Shown: in pieces, positions 22,401 through 35,007 of the stretch | How positions within the stretch are numbered: the first letter of the stretch is position 1 | Layout: every line of letters starts with the position of its first letter | NCBI GenBank assembly: GCA_963556495.2 | Contig: OY747716.1 | Span: forward strand, 47,163,318-47,227,317 | Origin: Valencia hispanica | Taxonomy: Eukaryota; Chordata; Actinopteri; Cyprinodontiformes; Valenciidae | Direction: 5' to 3' | DNA length: 64,000 nucleotides | Made by a program: the position numbers and the translations under genes | The notes under the pieces: model-generated | The model's database searches: none | Told to the model about the DNA's origin: nothing | The model's input: only the letters and a program-made list of their open reading frames with translations

Positions 22401-22807
22401 TTCTTTTTTAATTTCACTTAACAACTTTGTATAATGGTGCAGAAACTGAGATTTGGTCAATAACAAAAGATCACCTCAAATGTAACCTTGGTTAGCAATG
22501 ACAGAGGTCAAAGGTCTCCTGTAGGTCTTCACCAGGTGTTTACACACTGTTGCTGGTATTTTGGCCCATTCCTCTGTGTAGATCTTCTCTAGAGCTGTGA
22601 TGTTTTGGGGCTGTTGCTAGGCAACACAGACTTTCAACTCCCTCCACAGATTCTCTATTGGATTGAGGTCTGGAGACTGGCTAGGCCACTCCAGAACCTT
22701 GAAATGCTTTTTACGTAGCCACTCCTTCGTTGCCTAGGCGATGTGTTTGGGATCATTGTCATACTTGGAAGATCCAGCCCTGTTTAATCTTCAATGCTCT
22801 CACTGAT
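22400..22807 (-). mobile_element. Tc1-like element (same family as 1901-3965), left part
   Basis: Matches the 2090-2460 part of the first Tc1 element almost phrase by phrase (TTTGGTCAATAACAAAAGAT, GCAATGACAGAGGTCAAA, GATTGAGGTCTGG.GACTGGC). The extreme terminal repeat is lost in the degenerate repeat cluster. At 22804-22807 (TGAT) it is broken by the LINE insertion and resumes at 29141 with TGATGGCAGG. Confidence 0.85.
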
Positions 22808-23005
22808 TCTGAATTGCGCTGCTCTGGGTGGCTGCATGTTGGATTGGCTCTGTTGGCTACATATTAAGTTTTGGTTTTTTTGTACATGGTTCCTCTTTTT
22901 TCTTGAGGAAGATTGCATTTTTTTTACCTGTATACTTTCTAGTTTTTGGTGCTGTGAAGCTGGAAGGATTTTTGCTGTACATTTTTCACTTTTTGACAAC
23001 TTGTT

Positions 23006-23946
23006 ATGATGCGTAACCATGGCAACAATGTGGTTTACAGCCGGGAGCAGCTGATTAACATCGCAAAAGCAGAAAAAATACCTCAACTGAAGCCACAAAT
23101 CCCTAATGAGTTGATAAGGAGGAGACGTGGATATAGAGCAGGAGCGAAAAGTAGACAGAGAAAGAGGGAGTTCAAGCCATCTCTTCCATCGATCATAATG
23201 GGCAATGTAAGATCATTGGCTGACAAGATGGATGAACTCCAAGCCCTTACAAGGACTCAGCCAGAGTACTGGGAATGCAGTGTTATGTGTTTTCCGGAGA
23301 CGTGGCTACTAGATCATATCCCCGACTCCAACGTCTCTCTGCCAGGCTTCCTGACTGTACGAGCAGACAGAGATCTGAAAACGAGCAGGAAAAGAGAAGA
23401 AGGTGGAGTAGCAGTGCTTGCCAACAACAGATGGTGTCATCCAGGACATGTTACTGTGAAGTGTCGTCTCTGCAGCCCAGATGTCGAACTCTTGGCAGTA
23501 AGTTTTCGGCCATATTATTTGCCAAGAGAGTTCACCAGTGTAATGTCGGCAGTTGTTTACATTTCACCTTCAGCCGTTGCCGACAATGCACCTTGGATTT
23601 GTTTTACGCAAATATAAAGGATGCATACATGTCCAAACCAAGAACTCCTCTGGGACAATCAGATCACAATCTTGTTTTTCTCTGTTCAGAATATAAACCA
23701 CTTGTTCAGAGGCAACCTTTTACAAAGAAAACTGTGAGAAAATGGTCACAGGAAGCTAAAGAAGCCCTGCAGGGTTGTTTTGCAACCACAGACTGGATGA
23801 CTCTTTGCCAAGCCCATGGAGAGGACGGACATCAATGCCATGACTGAGTGTGTGACTGACTATATAAACTTCTGTTTGGACATAATCCCCGCCAGAACAG
23901 TGAGATACTTCCCTAATAACAAACCCTGGATCACGAGTGACCTGAA
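23006..23946 (+). pseudogene. LINE endonuclease domain (broken)
   Basis: Visible blocks: IIMGNVRSLADKMDEL, CFPETWLLDHIPDSN, then GGVAVLANNRWCHPGHVTVK and ELLAVSFRPYYLPREFTSV. The central part carrying the GDFN motif is deleted (the frame jumps from YISPSAVADN to CTLDLFYANIKDAY). A second frame gives PLGQSDHNLVFL and the linker VRKWSQEAKEALQGCF, and a third YFPNNKPWITSDLKEL. The nuclease cannot work without the deleted motif. The reading is cut at 23953 by the scgn retrocopy. Confidence 0.8.
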
Positions 23947-23953
23947 GGAACTT

Positions 23954-25313
23954 TTTTTTTTTTTTTTTGCCATCACTTGTCTGTTTATTTTCTTTGCAAC
24001 CCATTACTGTATAATATACACCACATTTTTATAGAAACATGCAAATGCAAAAGCGTCAAGAATTTTATATCGAACAAATTTTCACTTTAAAAAGAGACAC
24101 TTTCAATTTGTTGACCAGCACACCAAGTTAAACCTCACATGCAGCAAACACGTTTTATTCCAGCAAACATTAACCTTTTACTCTAGGCCTTAAATCATGC
24201 ATAGGAAACCAGTATCAAGTCAGAGGAGGCAAGGTCCTAATTTGTCATTCAGTTGAATTTGTCATTCAAGGATTTGGTACAACTTGATGCATTTGAAACG
24301 AGATTGAAAAAGATAACATTCTGATATTATCAATGATACATCATACAATCAGTGTTTCATAAGAGGATATAGGGTTTTCTAAGGTTTTGTCTTGACTCCC
24401 AGACATAGAGCCAACTCATTTTTCTGGATCTTCCCATCTTTGTTGACGTCGCAGTGACGCAACAGAACAGCTCGCAGCTTGTCAAGATCAGGACCCGTGA
24501 TGTTGGGCCTGACGAGTCCCATCATGTCCTTGACAAATTCGTCCACCTCAGGACCCTCCAGTGCTCCTGTCTTACTAACATCATAATGGTCAAAGATCTT
24601 CTCAAAGTCTCTCTTCCTCTCCTCTTTACTGGAAGCATCCATCTGGAACTGGAGCAGGAAATTCTCCTCCAAAGCCAAGATCCTGGCTAAATCATTCAGA
24701 TCCAAACGGCCATCCTTGTTTCTGTCAAATATTTTCATCATTGCGTCGGTGTATTCTTCCAGTTTATCAGGGGAAACTTCCTTGTGGTGCTGTTGTAATA
24801 AATCTTTCAAGAAGGCCTTCAGCTCCCGGGCTGATATGTAGCCGCTGCTGTCGACATCATACTTCCTCCATATCTTCATAAAATCAACGCTGTTGTCCAG
24901 TGGAGCTTCTCTTTGGAAAATTAACAACAAGTTCTCTTCCTCAGGCAGAATCATGTTGGCCAGCTCTTGAATCTGTAGTTTCCCATCAACAGTCACATCG
25001 TAGGCAGACATAAACCTCTGCTTCAGTCTCTGAACTCTCTCCTCAGTGGCTTTCTCCTGTGGACCCAGTCTTTTCATCATGTGCCGGAAAAAGTCATCCA
25101 GCTCTTTGCCCTCAATGTAGCCATTATCATCTGCATCAAAGTGTTGCCAGATTTCCAAGAAACCTGCTGCATCCAGGTTTTCAAAACTACTATCCATCTT
25201 ACTAAAAGAAATGCCGCTTAAAACTTTTGCACATAAAAAACAGGTCGTCTGAAGAAATGAACTGTGCTGCACTCCTTAGCCGCCTGTTTGGTTGACATAT
25301 GCTCTGTCTTGTC
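23954..25313 (-). mobile_element. Processed secretagogin retrocopy (full insertion)
   Basis: The insertion is flanked by the identical 16 bp TGACCTGAAGGAACTT (23938-23953 and 25314-25329). Directly inside the left duplication is a T-run to 23968, the poly(A) tail of a minus-strand transcript. On the minus strand an AATAAA lies at 23989-23984, 16 nt before the tail. A 3' UTR of about 400 nt, an intronless coding region and a 5' leader of about 116 nt follow. These are the marks of LINE-mediated reverse transcription of an mRNA. Confidence 0.95.
24379..25197 (-). CDS. scgn: Secretagogin retrogene, intact open reading frame
   Basis: A 272-codon frame starting [13 protein letters not shown] and ending [10 protein letters not shown], close to the ~276 residues of vertebrate secretagogin. 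Secretagogin is a cytosolic hexa-EF-hand calcium sensor of neuroendocrine cells that influences secretion. All six 12-residue loops are present with calcium-type ligands: [73 protein letters not shown] chose the ATG at 25197 because it matches the family start; an in-frame upstream ATG at 25272 adds 25 unrelated residues. No stop or frameshift, no introns, poly(A) and target duplication mark it as a retrocopy. It is antisense to the host LINE and to gene A. Whether it is transcribed is unknown; it has no evident promoter of its own. Confidence 0.9.
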   Translation of the reverse strand: MDSSFENLDAAGFLEIWQHFDADDNGYIEGKELDDFFRHMMKRLGPQEKATEERVQRLKQRFMSAYDVTVDGKLQIQELANMILPEEENLLLIFQREAPLDNSVDFMKIWRKYDVDSSGYISARELKAFLKDLLQQHHKEVSPDKLEEYTDAMMKIFDRNKDGRLDLNDLARILALEENFLLQFQMDASSKEERKRDFEKIFDHYDVSKTGALEGPEVDEFVKDMMGLVRPNITGPDLDKLRAVLLRHCDVNKDGKIQKNELALCLGVKTKP

Positions 25314-25329
25314 TGACCTGAAGGAACTT

Positions 25330-26640
25330 CTAAACAAGAAAAAAAGAGCCTTCAGGGAGGGGACAGGGAATTACTGAAGTATACAGAAGCAACTTAAGGT
25401 CAAGATCAGAGACAGCAAGGAGGCATACAGGAAGAAGCTGGAGAACAATCTACAGAGGAACAATATCCGAGATGTCTGGTCAGGAATGAAAAAGATCACA
25501 GGGTTTAAGGACAGGAAGGATTGGATAGCAGGAAGTCTGGACAGAGCCAATGAACTGAACATATTCTTCAACAGGTTCAGTTCAGGAACTAGCTCAGCAT
25601 CCTCCTCTCCTGTTCCCAGCCAAACAGACATCCCACTCTCCTCTGATCAACAGCTTCCCTGTTACAGCTCGGATGTTTTATCCTTTACCTCAGCCATGTA
25701 CTCTTCTGATTCCACAAGTTTGACTTCAACCAAGTCAGGAAATACTGCTACCCCCTTTGCCTCCCCTCTCCACTTCTCTGTCTCCAAAAGTCAGGTGAAG
25801 AGGCAGCTGGAGAAACTGAACCGGAACAAGGCTGCAGGTCCAGATGGTGTCAGCCCCAGAGTCCTGAAGGCCTGTGCAGAGCAGCTCTGTGGGATTCTGC
25901 AGCACCTCTTCAACCTTAGCTTAACTCAGGAGAAGGTTCCAGTGTTGTGGAAGACATCCTGCCTTGTTCCAGTGCCAAAAAGAACTCACCCATCAGTCAT
26001 CAATGACTATAGACCTGTTGCCCTGACATCCCACATCATGAAGGTCCTGGAGAGACTCCTGTTGGCACCCCTGAGTAAGCAAACAAGAACGTATCAGGAC
26101 CCACTGCAGTTTGCTTATCGCTGTGGAGTAGGAGTTGAAGATGCCATCATCCACCTGCTTTAACCAACCCACTGTGATCTGGACAAAGCAGGCAGCACTG
26201 TGAGAATCATGTTCTTTGATTTCTCCAGTGCATTTAACACAATTCAGCCTGATTTGCTTTGTCAGAAACTCCTGAAGACACAGGTGGAGCCTCAACAATC
26301 GCCTGGATCAATGACTACCTGACCAACAGACCACAATTTGTGAGACTGAAGAATTGTGTGTCAAACCAGGTGGTCAGCAGCACAGGAGCACCACAGGGGA
26401 CCGTACTCTCACCATTCCTTTTCACTCTGTACACCTCAGACTTCCAGTACAAATCAGAGACCTGTCATCTGCAGAAATACTCAGATGACTCTGCAATTGT
26501 CGGGTGTATCAGAGATGGACAAGAAGGTGAATACAGAGAGCTGGTGGACCACTTTGTAACATGGTGTGTAACACCGTCTCACCTTGAATGTGAACAAAAC
26601 AAAGGAGATGATTGTAGATTTCAGAAGAAACAGGGATAAG
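25330..26640 (+). pseudogene. LINE reverse transcriptase domain (broken)
   Basis: Continues the LINE after the scgn insertion: NVRE-like linker, GMKKITGFKDRKD, LDRANELNIFFNRFSSGTSS, then RT blocks QLEKLNRNKAAGPDGVSP, NDYRPVALTSHIMKVLERL, and LQFAYRCGVGVEDAIIHLL. A stop follows. The next frame reads MFFDFSSAFNTIQP and then TGAPQGTVLSPFLFTLYTSD, with the catalytic box YSDDSAIVG. Several frameshifts make it inactive. The catalytic aspartates are still visible. Confidence 0.85.
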
Positions 26641-26694
26641 TCAACCAGTTTCCATCATGGGAGAAGAAGTGGAGGTGGTTGAGGGGTATAAATA

Positions 26695-28282
26695 CAGTGG
26701 CTTGCAAAAGTATTCGGCCCCCTTGAACTTTTCCACATTTTGTCACATTAAAACCCCAAACGTGAATCAATTTTATTGGAATTCCACGCAAAAGACCAAT
26801 ACCAAGTGGTGTACACGTCAGAAGTGGAACGAAAATCATATATGATTCCAAACATTTTTTTACAAATAAATAACTGAAAAGTGGGGTGTGAGTAATTATT
26901 CAGCCCCCTGAGTCAATACTTTGTAGAACCACCTTTTGCTGCACTTACAGCTGCCAGTCTTTTAGGGTATGTCTCTACCAGCTTTGCACATCTAGAGACT
27001 GAAATTCTTGCTCATTTGTCTTTGCAAAACAGCTCCAGCTCAGTCAGATTAGATGGACAGCGTTTGTGAACAGCAGTTTTCAGATCTTGCCACAGATTCT
27101 CGATTGGATTTAGATCTGGACTTTGACTGGGCCATTCTAACACATGGATATGTTTTGTTTTAAACCATTCCATTGTTGCCCTGGCTTTATGTTTAGGGTC
27201 GTTGTCCTGCTGGAAGGCGAACCTCCGCCCCAGTCTCAAGTCTTTTGCAGACTCCAAGAGGTTTTCTTCCAAGATTGCCCTGTATTTGGCTCCATCCATC
27301 TTCCCATCAACTCTGACCAGCTTCCCTGTCCCTGCTGAAGAGAAGCACCCCCAGAGCATGATGCTGCCACCACCATATTTGACAGTGGGGATGGTGTGTT
27401 CAGAGTGATGTGCAGTGTTAGTTTTCCGCCACACATAGCGTTTTGCATTTTGGTCTCATCTGACCAGAGCACCTTCTTCCACATGTTTGCTGTGTCCCCC
27501 ACATGGCTTGTGGCAAACTGCAAACGGGACTTCTTATGGTTTTCTTTTAATAATAGCTTTCTTCTTGCCACTCTTCCATAAAGGCCAACTTTGTGCAGTG
27601 CACGACTAATAGTTGTCCTATGGACAGATTCCCCCACCTGAGCTGTAGATCTCTGCAGCTCATCCAGAGTCACCATGGGCCTCTTGGCTGCATTTCTGAT
27701 CAGCGCTCTCCTTGTTCGGCCTGTGAGTTTAGGTGGACGGCCTTGTCTTGGTAGGTTTACAGTTGTGCCATACTCCTTCCATTTCTGAATGATCGCTTGA
27801 ACAGCGCTCCGCGGGATGTTCAAGGCTTGGGAAATCTGTTTGTAGCCTAAGCCTGCTTTAAATTTCTCAATAACTTTATCCCTGACCTGTCTGGTGTGTT
27901 CTTTGGACTTCATGGTGTTGTTGCTCCCAACATTCTCTTAGACAACCTCTGAGGCCGTCACAGGGCAGCTGTATTTGTACTGACATTAGATTACACACAG
28001 GTGCACTCTATTTAGTCATTAGCACTCATCAGGCAATGTCTATGGGCAACTGACTGCACTCAGACCAAAGGGGGCTGAATAATTACGCACACCCCACTTT
28101 TCAGTTATTTATTTGTAAAAAATGTTTGGAATCATGTATGATTTTCGTTCCACTTCTCACGTGTACACCACTTTGTATTGGTCTTTCACGTGGAATTCCA
28201 ATAAAATTGATTCATGTTCGTGGCTGTAATGTGACAAAATGTGGAAAAGATCAAGGGGGCCGAATACTTTTGCAAGCCACTG
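26695..28282 (-). mobile_element. Tc1-like transposon, complete, TA-flanked, 1588 bp
   Basis: Inverted ends CAGTGGCTTGCAAAAGTATT… and …AATACTTTTGCAAGCCACTG are flanked by TA (26693-26694 and 28283-28284). The inverted arms are over 180 bp, including ATTGGAATTCCACG and AACTGAAAAGTGGGGTG. It carries one transposase gene on the minus strand. Its family differs from the CAGTGGGGCAAAAAAGTATT elements. It is inserted in the LINE between the RT and its 3' end. Confidence 0.95.
27012..27913 (-). pseudogene. Tc1-like transposase with a single frame break
   Basis: The DD34E transposase of the surrounding element. From 27913: MKSKEHTRQVRDKVIEKFKA, a paired helix-turn-helix region (NIPRSAVQAIIQKW; GRPPKLTGRTRRAL), HRTTISRALHKVGLYGR, and the first aspartate in WSDETKM. 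There a short deletion with a frameshift removes the usual FGxN segment. The second frame carries [21 protein letters not shown] (second aspartate), and [14 protein letters not shown] (glutamate), ending CKDK. All three catalytic residues survive, so only this one lesion is evident. The start at 27913 fits the family N-terminus. Confidence 0.92.
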
Positions 28283-28753
28283 TACCTCAGAGTTCACCTT
28301 GACAACAGACTGGACTGGAGACTGAACAGTGAATCCGTGTTGTGGAGAGTGTAATCTCTTCAGCCATCATCTGTTGGGGTAGCAGCATCAGGGCCAGGGA
28401 TTTAAAAAGGCTAAACAACCTGATAAAGAAGGTTCTGGTTCTGTTCTGAGGACGACTGTGGAACATCTGGAGATGATGATGCAAAGAAGGATTCTTCAAT
28501 AAATAAAAAAAATTATGGACAACCCTGAGCATCCTCTTCATGAGACATTCATACAACAACAGTGTCTTCAGTCGGAGGCTTCTTCAGTTTCGCTGCAATA
28601 CAGACCGCTACAGGAAATCCTTCCTGCCCACAGCTATCATCATTTACAACAACTCTTTAAAGAATTAATTAATTAATGAATTAATGAGCTATACCAACAT
28701 TTAATTTCTCTCTGGGATCAATAAAGTATTTTAGAATTTAGAATTTGAATTGA

Positions 28754-29134
28754 AGGGCTGCACAGTGGCGCAGTTGGTAGCACTGTTGCCTTGCAGCAAG
28801 AAGGTCCTGGGTTCAAATCCCAGCCTGGGGTCTTTCTGCATGGAGTTTGCATGTTCTCCCTGTGGATGCGTGGATTCTCTCTGGGTGCTCCGGCTTCCTC
28901 CCACAGTCCAAAAACATGACTGTTAGGTGACTGTTAGTGGTTTCTCTAAAATTGCCCTTAGGTGTGTGTGTATGGTTGTTTTTCCTGTAGCCAATGTCTC
29001 TGTGTTGCCCTGCGATTGACTGGTGACCTGTCCAGCGTGTACCCCGCCTCTCGCTCCACGACAGTTGGAGATTGGCACCAGCCCCCCCCCCCCGCAACCC
29101 TGCATAGGATGGACGGGTATAGAAAATGGATGGA
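28754..29134 (+). mobile_element. tRNA-headed SINE-like repeat with (GATG)-type tail
   Basis: Begins GGGCTGCACAGTGGCGCAGTTGG, with an A-box-like TGGCGCAGTTGG and a B box GGTTCAAATCC at 28810-28820, a pol III promoter arrangement. It continues with TGCATGTTCTCCCTGTGG and CTTCCTCCCACAGTCCAAAAAC, and ends AGAAAATGGATGG, a Rex3/RTE-like tail. It is flanked by TTGAATTGA (28745-28753 and 29135-29143). A 5'-truncated relative lies inverted at 56991-57126. Confidence 0.75.
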
Positions 29135-29140
29135 TTGAAT

Positions 29141-29962
<822 letters not shown>

Positions 29963-30460
29963 TACAGTGAAGCTATTTAAATCAGTCTCCAGCTTCTCCA
30001 AGAAAATGTTTATAAAGATTTGACTAAACCATTGGCATGTATATTTCTTTATAATTGACTATATGGACAGTTTAGGAAATAAAACTGTATTTTGTTTGAG
30101 ATTATTTTGTTAGATGTGCCTTAAGTTAACCAGAAAGATTCGTTTTCAATAAAACAGCACCAGTTTTTTCAGTCTCAGCCAAGATGGAAGCATAAATATT
30201 ACTGAAAACCTGCAGCTGGACAAAAGAGATAGAGAGATAAGAGTGATTGGTCCTCTAAAGGCAGCTCATATCCTGAAAGTCTTGGCTCATTTAAGGACTA
30301 TTTTGCTCCACAGTGTTGAGAAGCATCATTGAGGATTGTGAGATTGACTTAGTGACAAAATAGCCTACATCAATTGCTCATCAATCAAACTGAATTTGAG
30401 AGAATTTCTAAAGACTTTTCTGAATTTTAAATCTGATGCATCTGTTTCCTTCTGTTGCAG
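29963..30460. other. Intron sequence upstream of the V exon of gene A
   Basis: No repeat or gene recognised. It ends with a good polypyrimidine tract and acceptor, CTGTTTCCTTCTGTTGCAG (30442-30460). Confidence 0.6.
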
Positions 30461-32298
30461 ATACTGAGGTGATCTGTGTTTACAGAGAGAGCTGCATGTT
30501 ACCATGTCAGTTCCAGATTGACTCTGAGCCGCTCATCCACTGGTACAAAGTATCAGATGGAGACTCTCTGGTTCAATCCTACTATAACAATCAAGATCAG
30601 CTGGGACACCAGGACCAGAACTTTAAGAACCGTACATCGCTGTTTCAGGATCAGTTCTCCAGAGGAAACGCCTCTCTGCTGATGAAGGAGGTGAAACTTC
30701 AGGATGAGGGAATATACAAATGTTACACCAGCACCACCTACGGATTTAAAGAATCATTTGTTAACCTGAAAATAGAAGGTAGGACTACCTTGATAAATAC
30801 TTTAAACAATGAATTCCACCTGCTTTTCTATGGTGTTTAAATATTTTTCATGCATTTATTCCTGTTCGCAGCTCCAGTCTCTAACATCAGCATCTCTCAG
30901 GAAGAAAACAGGATCATCTGCAGCTCAGAGGGGATCTACCCTCAACCTGAACTCACCTGGTCCACCATCCCTCCATCCAACACTGCTCTGAATATCACAA
31001 CCACAGTCCAGCAGAATGAAGAGCAGCTTTACAGCATCAGCAGCTCTCTGATGGTTTCAGACGATAATACTGATGTGAGCTACAGCTGCACCGTCAGCAC
31101 TCAGAGGAACAGCATGACAGCAACTTTTAATAAACCAGGTGAGAAGTTGTGGAGAACAACTATTGCTGTTTATTGAAATTCTTATATAAACTAGGTTTAA
31201 ATATTTTGTGTTGCCTTCACTGCTAATTTAAACTGATCAGAAATTTAACCGTGGGAAATTATTTGGAGAGAAAAGTTTTATCTCCTGACACTGCAAATGA
31301 GGTAACAACCCAAAACAGAACGTATTACAGTTTATTTTCAAATACAGCAGTGACAGCCTTCCTTTACTGCTATAGACCTGTGAATAATCTTTCCTCATCA
31401 GTGAGACAGTCTATAATCTCACTGTGCTGAAGGACGGCTGTCAAGATAGAACTGTTCAAACGTTTTATTTATATAAAAAAGGGAGTAATAAATCATGCAG
31501 ACACTACAACTTTCCACCTCTTTTTATTCAGGCTCTTATCAAAATGAAGCTTTATACTGGAAGGTGATTGTTGGTCTGCTTGCAGCAGCAGGAGTGGTAG
31601 CAGCGATCGCAGGAGGGGTAGTCTATGTTTTACATAAATACAAAAAAAGGTAAAATCCCATTCTGTGTTCTGTTAAGAATTCACTGCATAAATTCTGCTT
31701 CTGTTGATGCTGTTCTATGAAGTGAATATTTATGCTGTCCCAAAGAAAACAAACATGCATTCATTAACTACATGCTTTATCCTTACAGTGGATCAAGATC
31801 AAGCCCAGCACCAGCTGAAGATTCCATTGAATTGTTAAGTACATTATTTAAAAACTCTCACAGTGCTGGGGATACAGAATTTTTCACACGCTGAAAGTGA
31901 ACGTTTAGTTTTCACTTTATGTACCACAGCACCAGGATTTTCTTTAAGGTTATGCATTTTGCCAAGAATTGAAAACCAGATTATGATCACTCCCCAACTG
32001 ATCTTCTCCTAAATATTTTCTACAAGAAGGCAGAAAACTTTGATTTTCTCTAACAAATAACAGCTCAGTTTTTATTGGAAGACCAAGACTGCTAAAAGAA
32101 AGACAGAAACATAAATTACCCTCCTTTACATTCACAACCACATTAGTAATGTAAAATTAAAACGCTTTGACTTGCTTAGATGGAAAGAGAAAATAAGATG
32201 AGGTTAAAGTGACAAATTATTCATTTTAAACTGAACTGTCTATAATGATGTATTTTGTTACAGGAAATCTGATGTCACTAAAAGAAGGGACCCCATGA
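30461..32298 (+). CDS. hhla2: HHLA2-like B7-family receptor, gene A
   Basis: A type I membrane protein of the B7/HHLA2 group, whose members regulate T cells. Exons read: V-Ig 30461-30778, C-Ig 30872-31138, transmembrane 31532-31649, tail 31789-31838 and 32264-32298 (stop TGA at 32296). Splice phases are 1-1-2-1, all GT-AG. The V domain has CMLPCQF, IHWYKV, the signature YYNNQDQLGHQDQNF, and DEGIYKCYTS. The C domain has IICSSEGIYPQPELTWS and VSYSCTVS. The membrane segment is VIVGLLAAAGVVAAIAGGVV followed by a basic stop-transfer HKYKKR. The leader exon is probably 10521-10596, about 20 kb upstream. It lacks the third Ig domain that gene B has. No stop or frameshift is seen; the last small exon is the least certain. 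Confidence 0.85.
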
Positions 32299-32640
32299 AA
32301 ACAGAAGAAAAAGAGGAAAACAGGGAGCAGGAAGAACTTTTAGAAATCCTGGAATAGATAGAGGAACACGACAATGAAGGAACAACATAGGATTTGTGCA
32401 GAGATGTGTACTCCTGGAAAACACTTACAGATGTGCTGCAGCTGTGAGAGAGAAGGAGACTAAAGGCAGTTCAAGGATGAAAAAATGACTGAAAACAAAC
32501 GCAACAAAACTCAATAAGAGGCAGGATGAACTAAGCTGGAGATAAAACACAAGAATGACCCAAAACACAAAGAACCCACGAAGCTAATACAGAATGACAT
32601 AGAACTCAAACTAAGCTAAACTGTATAAATGGGTATATAC
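32299..32640 (+). other. Likely 3' UTR of gene A
   Basis: Purine-rich sequence following the stop at 32298. No convincing AATAAA within the first 250 nt. I see no other feature. Confidence 0.4.
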
Positions 32641-32649
32641 CAATGCAAT

Positions 32650-33842
32650 CTTTGAGTTTCTGGGGATTTTCTTTTTACATTTTCGTGTAAACTTGTTAAA
32701 TTCTACACTTTTTTGGTCTAAAAACATCTTAGGGTTGAACGCTAGGGAAGAACTTCCCTTTTAAACTTCGAAGTGAATCGGATGATCAAACAGACTCCTT
32801 GTCAGCGTAACCAGGGAGTCCGCTGGCTATCTGAGCTCTATTGAAAACAGGCCTGAGTCCCTCAGCGCCTAAAGTCGGACGTCCGCTTTTTCCGACCTCG
32901 GTTTTGCGCAAAACCGCTCCTTTAAACTGGACACTTTCTACGTTCTTCGTCGTGGACTGTGGAGAGCTGACCCCACCAAGTAGGATTAAACTGGTTCATA
33001 TCTTTGGTCTGGGTAGAGGAGAAGGTCTTGACAGTTAATATCCGTTTTCTATTGGTTGAAATAAGTCTGTAAACTTGTTAACCACTGTTATTCTTGGTCG
33101 TCTGTTGCTGTACATTGACCCTGAATGTGCATGCTTTTTGTGTTTTATTATGTGACTTTGGTTGCAACCAGAAGCAGTATTTTATATTGTATTATTTCCT
33201 TGTTTGTTTATTGTCCGCTGCGGTCGGCGCGTGTCAGTTTAGACAGGTCGCGTGGCCTCAGTTGATCCCCTTTCTCCGTCGCCCTCGTTTCCTTTGTCCA
33301 AGCCACCATTGCTAATGAAACTAGCCTTTGTTGAATCACCACGCGGTCTTCCTTTGTCTTTCTTTGTGAACCGATCGCGCCAATTGATAAGACTTGAGTT
33401 ATTTATCGCATTGAGTGTGTTAAACTGAACCCCCCCTCATTCGCTCGCTGTCTCCCACACACACACGCCCCCTTCCCTCGACGTTAACTTTGTTCTATAT
33501 TTTTGCATGCGTTAGAATAGATGGAAATTATGAATGAAACGTAATCTGTAAGGTGACCTATTTCATTAATAAATTCCCTTAAGTAACGAGAAGTTTCCTG
33601 TGCTATTTCAGTGTGTGCTGTGAAGTTTGTTTTATCCCCGCGGACGAACTCTACGCCTTTTCAGAGAGACTGACAGTCTGGTTTAATTAAAATTATCTCA
33701 TTTATGAGATTGGTGCCCCGAAATCTTTAATAAACAGGTTAAACTCGAAAGTCATCAATAATTATATTGATATTAAATTATTGATTGTAATTATTGATGC
33801 TCAGAAAACCAGACAACAAATATTTATTATTAATAGTTACAA
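32650..33842 (+). mobile_element. Putative 5' LTR of a decayed retroelement
   Basis: The block ends …AATAGTTACAACA, then TTAA, then TGGTGCGTCCCGTGTGAGG, which begins TGG as tRNA-primer-binding sites do. Upstream there is AATAAATTCCC at about 33570. The left boundary is not resolved, and no matching 3' LTR was found, so this is inference from the primer-site-like sequence and from gag/env-like frames downstream. Confidence 0.35.
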
Positions 33843-35007
33843 CATTAATGGTGCGTCCCGTGTGAGGCCGCTAGGAAAAGATAAATAAACCGCACACACT
33901 GAATAAACAGTAGTTCAGATTATTCGGCCAGATGTTAAAGCGATAAGGTTTGCAACCTTCCCTGGTGATAATCTTCTGCTTTGGAGTTTGACTAAGCTGA
34001 TAGAAATATTTGGCAGACGTTTTGATGGGACTAATTGAGGAGCATTGTGCTGTGTTTGGCTTTTGAATGGTAATTCATTTTAACTGTGGTTTCTGATAAG
34101 TTCTGCACGTTGCCGCTCAGAAGCAGCAATTCTGCTTTGTGCTGTAGCCTATGGAAGCATGGTAGTGCTGAATTAACCTGCTGCTAATCAGATTAATTAA
34201 AATGCATTTTAAAATCTATTTTTCAAGCTGTTCAATCTGCAAGTAATTGTTAATATACTTTTTGTGCTCCTTAATGTGCATTAGAAATTTCAGTGTTCCA
34301 AATTCATAAAAAATTAAAATAGCTTAATCTTCATTTAGATTAATAATTCCAAATTTCAATCTGGAAGGAATCAGCTTAATTTTTTTTTCTCAGTGTGTTG
34401 TGCAAAAGCACCCTGATTTAAATTCCAGCTATTAAATTAAATTGCTTACCCTGCATTTATTCCTCATTGCTTAGGCTGCATTTGAACTAATTATACAAGT
34501 TTAAAGGAAACTCATGCTCAATTAAACGCTTTTGCTCTTGGTTGTTCTGAGAGAATTTGTTTTCTTTTTCAAGCATCTGATGTTTGTTTCCTTGTGTGTG
34601 TCCCTAATGTGTATTTTTGCCTGATTTTAACTACTGCTAACTCACTGCTAACCTTGATTAGAGAGAGTGAATCTGCGTTGCATTGCTAAGTTCCCTTAAA
34701 CGAAATAAGGAGTTCATATTTAACACATAGCATTCTGAAATACTATAAAGGAGTATTGTGTAAGTCACAAGTGATTTCGGCAGCTTGTGCAATTATTTAT
34801 TTTGCACACATAAACCTGTGGAATATGCAAAGAGACCAGTGCATGTTTATCTGAGGTAGTGGCAAGTTGGTGCGTGTTTTGCTTTTGAACAATTGTAAAC
34901 TTGGCCTATTGGCTGCTTGAGATTTGGTCTCAATTTATTATCTCAATTTCCTTTTTTTTAAATCTTTTTATTCTATTCTCTTTCTATTTCTTCTGGTGCC
35001 TTAAAAG
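33843..35007 (+). other. Retroelement leader region, no frame
   Basis: AT-rich, lacks long frames. It lies between the putative primer site and the first gag-like ATG, as a leader would. Confidence 0.35.

Larger units (their letters stand above)
22808..29140 (+). mobile_element. Rex1/CR1-like LINE, interrupted by three insertions
   Basis: A plus-strand non-LTR retrotransposon. Endonuclease at 23006-23946, a linker resuming at 25330, reverse transcriptase to about 26640, RT tail at 28285-28670, then a 3' end …GGGATCAATAAAGTATTTT with a (GAATTT)-like tail to 28753. It is flanked by TGAT (22804-22807 and 29141-29144). It carries the scgn retrocopy, a Tc1-like element and a SINE as later insertions. 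The exact clade is uncertain. Confidence 0.75.

Noticed and set aside
25198..25272. Upstream ATG of the scgn frame at 25272
   Set aside because: The 25 extra residues are leader-derived and unlike secretagogin N-termini; the ATG at 25197 matches the family start.
28756..28830. tRNA gene
   Set aside because: A and B boxes are present, but the sequence continues as a ~380-bp repeat with a target duplication and Rex3-like tail; it is a SINE-type repeat and not a functional tRNA.
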